The notes under the pieces: model-generated
Told to the model about the DNA's origin: nothing
What the model saw: only the letters and a program-made list of their open reading frames with translations
Database searches by the model: none
Made by a program: the position numbers and the translations under genes
NCBI GenBank assembly: GCA_010356995.1
Contig: ML996709.1
Coordinates: 278,681 to 342,680, forward strand
DNA length: 64,000 bases
Source: Trichodelitschia bisporula
Taxonomy: Eukaryota; Ascomycota; Dothideomycetes; Phaeotrichales; Phaeotrichaceae
Direction of reading: 5' to 3'
In this document: in pieces, positions 61,601 to 64,000 of the stretch
Layout: each line of letters starts with the position of its first letter
Position numbering within the stretch: the first letter of the stretch is position 1

Positions 61601-64000
61601 ATGGTACGTATTCCCCTTCGCTACGACTGCCCTTGCTCCTTAAGGCCAATGTATGCCGTTTTCACTCCCATTTGTGGTGCAGTTGTATTCACTGTATCTG
61701 AGCTCTTTCCACCATTGCTTTTGGTCCTTACTAACTGTGCTCAAGAGAAAATTTCGGAACATACTAAAGCCTAAAGCTGGCAAGAAACGCGATCAAGCCA
61801 GTGACGGGACCGAGTCTGGCGCAGCTGATAATCATGTTGTACTCCGTCCCTCCGTCGGCCAGCCCTCCACCGAACCCAGCGAGCAGCGCCTGCCACCGCC
61901 ATCTTCGAGTCTCGGCACCGTAAGCCGTGAGGCCGCAGATCCCGAACCGCTACCATGTTTGCTGGATCTGACCCTCATCGCGCGGCCAAGTGGTACTCCC
62001 GCTGTGGATATCATATTCGTCCACGGACTCGGTGGATCAAGCCATGCAACCTGGGCCAAAGAGCGCAAACCGGAACTCTTCTGGCCAGGTAAATGGCTTC
62101 CATATGAGTCGGGTATGGAAAAGGCTAGGATTTTTACCTACGGATACAACGCGAATTGGTCGTCGACCGAATCCAACGTCCTGAACATTGGGGATTTCGC
62201 CATGGACTTATTAGGCCTGATGGAGTTTATGCGAGATCCTGTAACGCGCGAAAGCCTCAAAATTGGGACTGTTCCTATCATGTTTGTCGCCCACTCGATG
62301 GGAGGGTTGGTTGTGAAGAGGGCGTATCTCAATGCCCTGAACAACCCAAGATTCCGCCAAATCGGTACCGCTGTCAGGTCCATGATTTTTCTGTCGACCC
62401 CTCATACCGGTGCTGACTCGGCCTCATCGCTCAAAAACCTCATGTCAGTGTCTTTCTTCATCTCAGAGAAGCAGTTTGTCAACAGCCTGCAACGAAACTC
62501 GGAGACCTTGGAAACCATCAACCAAGATTTCCGCCACTTTACGCACAAGCTTTTTATTGCATCTTTCTACGAGACTCGGGAGACGCCCATTTTTCCTCAC
62601 CTCGGCCACATAAATCCGACCAAGGTTCGGGTTGTGGAGAAAGATTCCAGTAGGCTTATGTGGCCCGGAGTAGTCCACATGTCATTGGATGCCGACCACC
62701 ATGGTGTCTGCAAATACACCAGCAGGCAAGATCCCAATTACGGGAAGGTCCTAAACATGATCCTCGAGGCAGTACAGGCCAATGACGTAAGCCCCTAAAT
62801 TCGTTGCAACGTCGAATACTTACTTGGCCCGGTTGCTTGAAAATGGTCTTCGGCAGTCGGACGAGCCTCGACTAGCCATTTATGGCTCATCCAAAGGTAC
62901 CCATTGCGTCTATGTTACTTTGCAGCCTGACTAACGCCTAAGATTGTGCCCCCAAAGTTACCCATCACATTCCCTTTCCGTCAAACGACGGCTTCGTCGG
63001 GAGGAGCGCCGAGCTCGCGCAGGTTCAAGACCTCTTCGCAGACAAAACCAACCGAATGTTGGCAATTCACGGCCTCGGCGGCACTGGGAAGACGCAAATC
63101 GCCTTGCAGTTCGCTTACTGGGTGAAAAAGAATCATCCTCAGTGCTCTGTATTTTGGGTTTCCGCTGTGAGCGCGGCAACCTTTACTCAAGACTGCTCCC
63201 GTATCGCAAGGGAGTTGTCGATCCCTTCAGAGAACGAAAAGGACAAGGACGTGAAGGAGTTGGTGAAGGAGTACCTAAGTGGCGAAATGGCAGGGCCCTG
63301 GCTTTTGATTGTTGATAACGTCGACGACGCGAATATCTTTTCTCTATCCGCCGATCCGTCCATGCATATTGCCTATTTTCTTCCGAAAAGCGCGAACGGC
63401 TTTATCCTTTGCACAACACGTCTAAGGCAAATTGCAGAGGACCTGGGGCGTGAGAGAACCATTCCACTGGGTGAAATGAGCAAGAGAGACTCGCTTGACT
63501 TTTTGGCAAATTCCTTGCTTGACAAAGCCTTGCTTTCCAACCCTTTGATCACGGACGAGCTCTTGACTGAACTGGCATTCCTCCCTTTGGCGATCGCACA
63601 AGCAGCAGCCTACCTCAACAGAAACAAGCTGCCCATTTCCGAATATTTGGATCTCCTGAGGAATACCCACGAAGACATGTCCGAGCTTATGAGCGCCGAG
63701 TTCACCGACCTTACACGACCCCAGAGCACTTCGAACGCCATTGCAAACACATGGATACTGTCGTTCGAAAAAATTCGTCAGACGGATCAAACTGCCGCCG
63801 ATCTCCTCGCCTTCGTGTCTTACGTCGAGCCAAAGGCGATTCCTAGGTCGATCCTGCCTCCAGTGCCGACGAAAACACGCTTGGTGAGCGCCATTGGTAC
63901 CCTTCTTGGATACGCTTTCTTCACCAAACGGGACGATAACATGTACGACATGCACAGACTCGTGCAAAAGGCAACCAAGATTTGGCTTGACAAGCATCCC
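61601..64000 (+). CDS. NLR: alpha/beta-hydrolase plus NB-ARC protein (partial, 3' end cut)
   Basis: Exons 61746-62786, 62857-62896 and 62943 to the window end stay in one frame; introns 62787-62856 and 62897-62942 have clear signals (CTGACTAAC before the latter acceptor). The start is less sure: ATG 61601 directly followed by an intron (GTACGT at 61604, TACTAAC, AAG at 61745) gives MRKFRNILKPK; ATG 61653 is the alternative. The N-terminal domain is a DUF676/SesB-like hydrolase: VDIIFVHGLGGSSHATW, Ser nucleophile in VAHSMGG (~residue 182), and IFLSTPHTGAD. The NB-ARC domain follows: FVGRSAELAQ, P-loop GLGGTGKT (~404), Walker B WLLIVDNVDD, FILCTTR, LAFLPLAIAQAAAYL and YDMHRLVQ (MHD-like). Such proteins act in fungal allorecognition and immunity. 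The repeat domain, usually TPR or ankyrin, lies beyond 64000. Confidence 0.88.

Noticed and set aside
1-64000. CRISPR arrays, bacterial operons or full-length transposons
   Set aside because: No regularly spaced repeat-spacer array, no transposase or reverse transcriptase motifs, and the introns and gene types are fungal.

Overview
This is nuclear DNA of a filamentous ascomycete (Pezizomycotina). The genes are split by short introns, mostly 41-62 bases, with GT...AG ends and CTAAC/CTGAC-type branch sites. Homologues visible here (Rdh54, class II glutamine amidotransferase, CFEM protein, GH55 glucanase, M28 peptidase, hydrolase-NB-ARC NLR, fungal RBR ligases) are typical of that group. I cannot name the genus. 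All gene models were assembled by eye from splice signals and reading frame.

Layout. 1-5.5 kb: two conserved housekeeping-type genes, an AMPK-type glycogen-binding E-set protein and a VHS/GAT trafficking protein whose 3' end falls in a 240-base N gap. 6.6-11.4 kb: a repeat-rich ORF, a tRNA-Ala(AGC), a Cys-rich membrane-anchored protein and a cytochrome P450. 12.7-46 kb: an accessory zone of paralogous, mostly broken families. Family A has copies at 12.8, 34.7 and 37.0 kb. Family B is PD-(D/E)XK-like, with copies at 15.0, 15.6, 16.5 and 17.9 kb. Family C is coiled coil, with an intact copy at 21.7 kb and relics at 19.5, 41.6 and 42.9 kb. Three RBR-type RING ligases lie at 24.3, 38.9 and 44.6 kb, beside the family C copies. 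A truncated GAT-domain paralogue lies at 28.5 kb. One conserved gene, the SWI2/SNF2 translocase Rdh54, sits in the middle of this zone at 31.2-33.9 kb.

47-59 kb: a class II glutamine amidotransferase, then four genes for predicted secreted proteins: a CFEM protein, an unknown 340-residue protein, a 12-exon GH55 beta-1,3-glucanase fused to the C-terminal region of killer-toxin-like chitinases, and an M28 aminopeptidase. 60-64 kb: a short MITE-like element, a small TATA-driven ORF, and the 5' part of an NLR with an alpha/beta-hydrolase N-terminus and an NB-ARC domain, cut by the window edge.

The observations most worth following are these: the repeated RBR/coiled-coil neighbourhood with a shared promoter box 82-99 bases before the ATG of four family C copies and of RBR1; the RBR with Ser in place of the catalytic Cys; the RBR whose catalytic Cys lies in an 18-base microexon; the GH55 fusion; and the decayed families A and B, which I cannot match to any named family.
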